From SKVL01 sp964559575 (GTDB taxonomy: Bacteria; Patescibacteriota; Minisyncoccia; Phycocordibacterales; CSBR16-193), in NCBI GenBank assembly GCA_964559575.1, contig CAZLGQ010000015.1, forward strand, positions 1 to 12,761: a DNA stretch of 12,761 bases, written 5' to 3'. Positions 12,721 to 12,761 of the stretch are shown piece by piece; position 1 is the first letter of the stretch; the number at the start of each line of letters is the position of its first letter. Under the pieces are notes generated by a model that was not told where the DNA came from, did no database searches, and saw only the letters and a program-made list of their open reading frames with translations. Made by a program: the position numbers and the translations under genes.

Positions 12721-12761
12721 CTATTTCTTCATACACCTAACCGAAAGTCCATTGTTTTTGT
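12721..12761 (-). CDS. C-terminal end of a second Fib_succ_major-type gene
   Basis: The reverse strand from the right edge reads KNNGLSVRCMKK and then TAG (complement of 12721-12723). This matches the ending GFSVRCIQK of the next gene downstream, so it is very probably a tandem paralog truncated by the window. The stop is 4 bp before the next start, which supports one operon. Confidence 0.7.
   Translation of the reverse strand, partial: KNNGLSVRCMKK

Overview
The window looks like chromosomal DNA from an AT-rich bacterium of the Candidate Phyla Radiation (Patescibacteria, most likely a Parcubacteria-type lineage). This is inferred from four things: an ftsK - small membrane protein - recA operon; almost no Shine-Dalgarno sequences before the starts; large exported proteins that join one peptidoglycan-binding domain to long acidic beta-rich regions; and only TAA or TAG as stops. 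The standard code reads through every gene. No database was searched.

Layout. Minus strand, right to left: ftsK (3793-1508), a 155-residue membrane-anchored protein (1505-1038) and recA (1035 to beyond the left edge), with 2-bp gaps between genes, so one operon for chromosome segregation and recombination. A divergent intergenic region (3794-4134) leads to a plus-strand gene for a winged-helix protein (4135-5043). Its promoter and first codons carry seven AAAAGAC boxes, a likely autoregulatory operator array.

The centre is a pair of paralogous surface-protein genes, 6020-8065 and 9896-11887. Each encodes a signal peptide, a short helical segment, a peptidoglycan-binding domain, a low-complexity linker and a long beta-rich region. 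The first is preceded by about 840 nt with no gene that folds on paper into a long series of helices and begins with a hairpin exactly at the predicted transcription start. I think this large structured leader (or free-standing RNA) is the most interesting object here. The second gene has a different leader of about 205 nt with a possible pseudoknot and a terminator/antiterminator pair.

Between the paralogs sits a Y1-family (REP-associated) transposase gene, 8428-9150. It is flanked on each side by three identical copies of a perfect 19-bp palindrome separated by related spacers, a compact REP/RAYT locus. Two adjacent perfect DnaA boxes and an AT-rich stretch follow on its right; a third DnaA box lies just upstream of the structured leader.

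At the right end, on the minus strand, are a secreted Fibrobacter-major-paralogous-domain protein (12716-11967) and, 4 bp upstream, the last 12 codons of what looks like a second copy. A bidirectional terminator at 11901-11930 separates this pair from the second surface gene.
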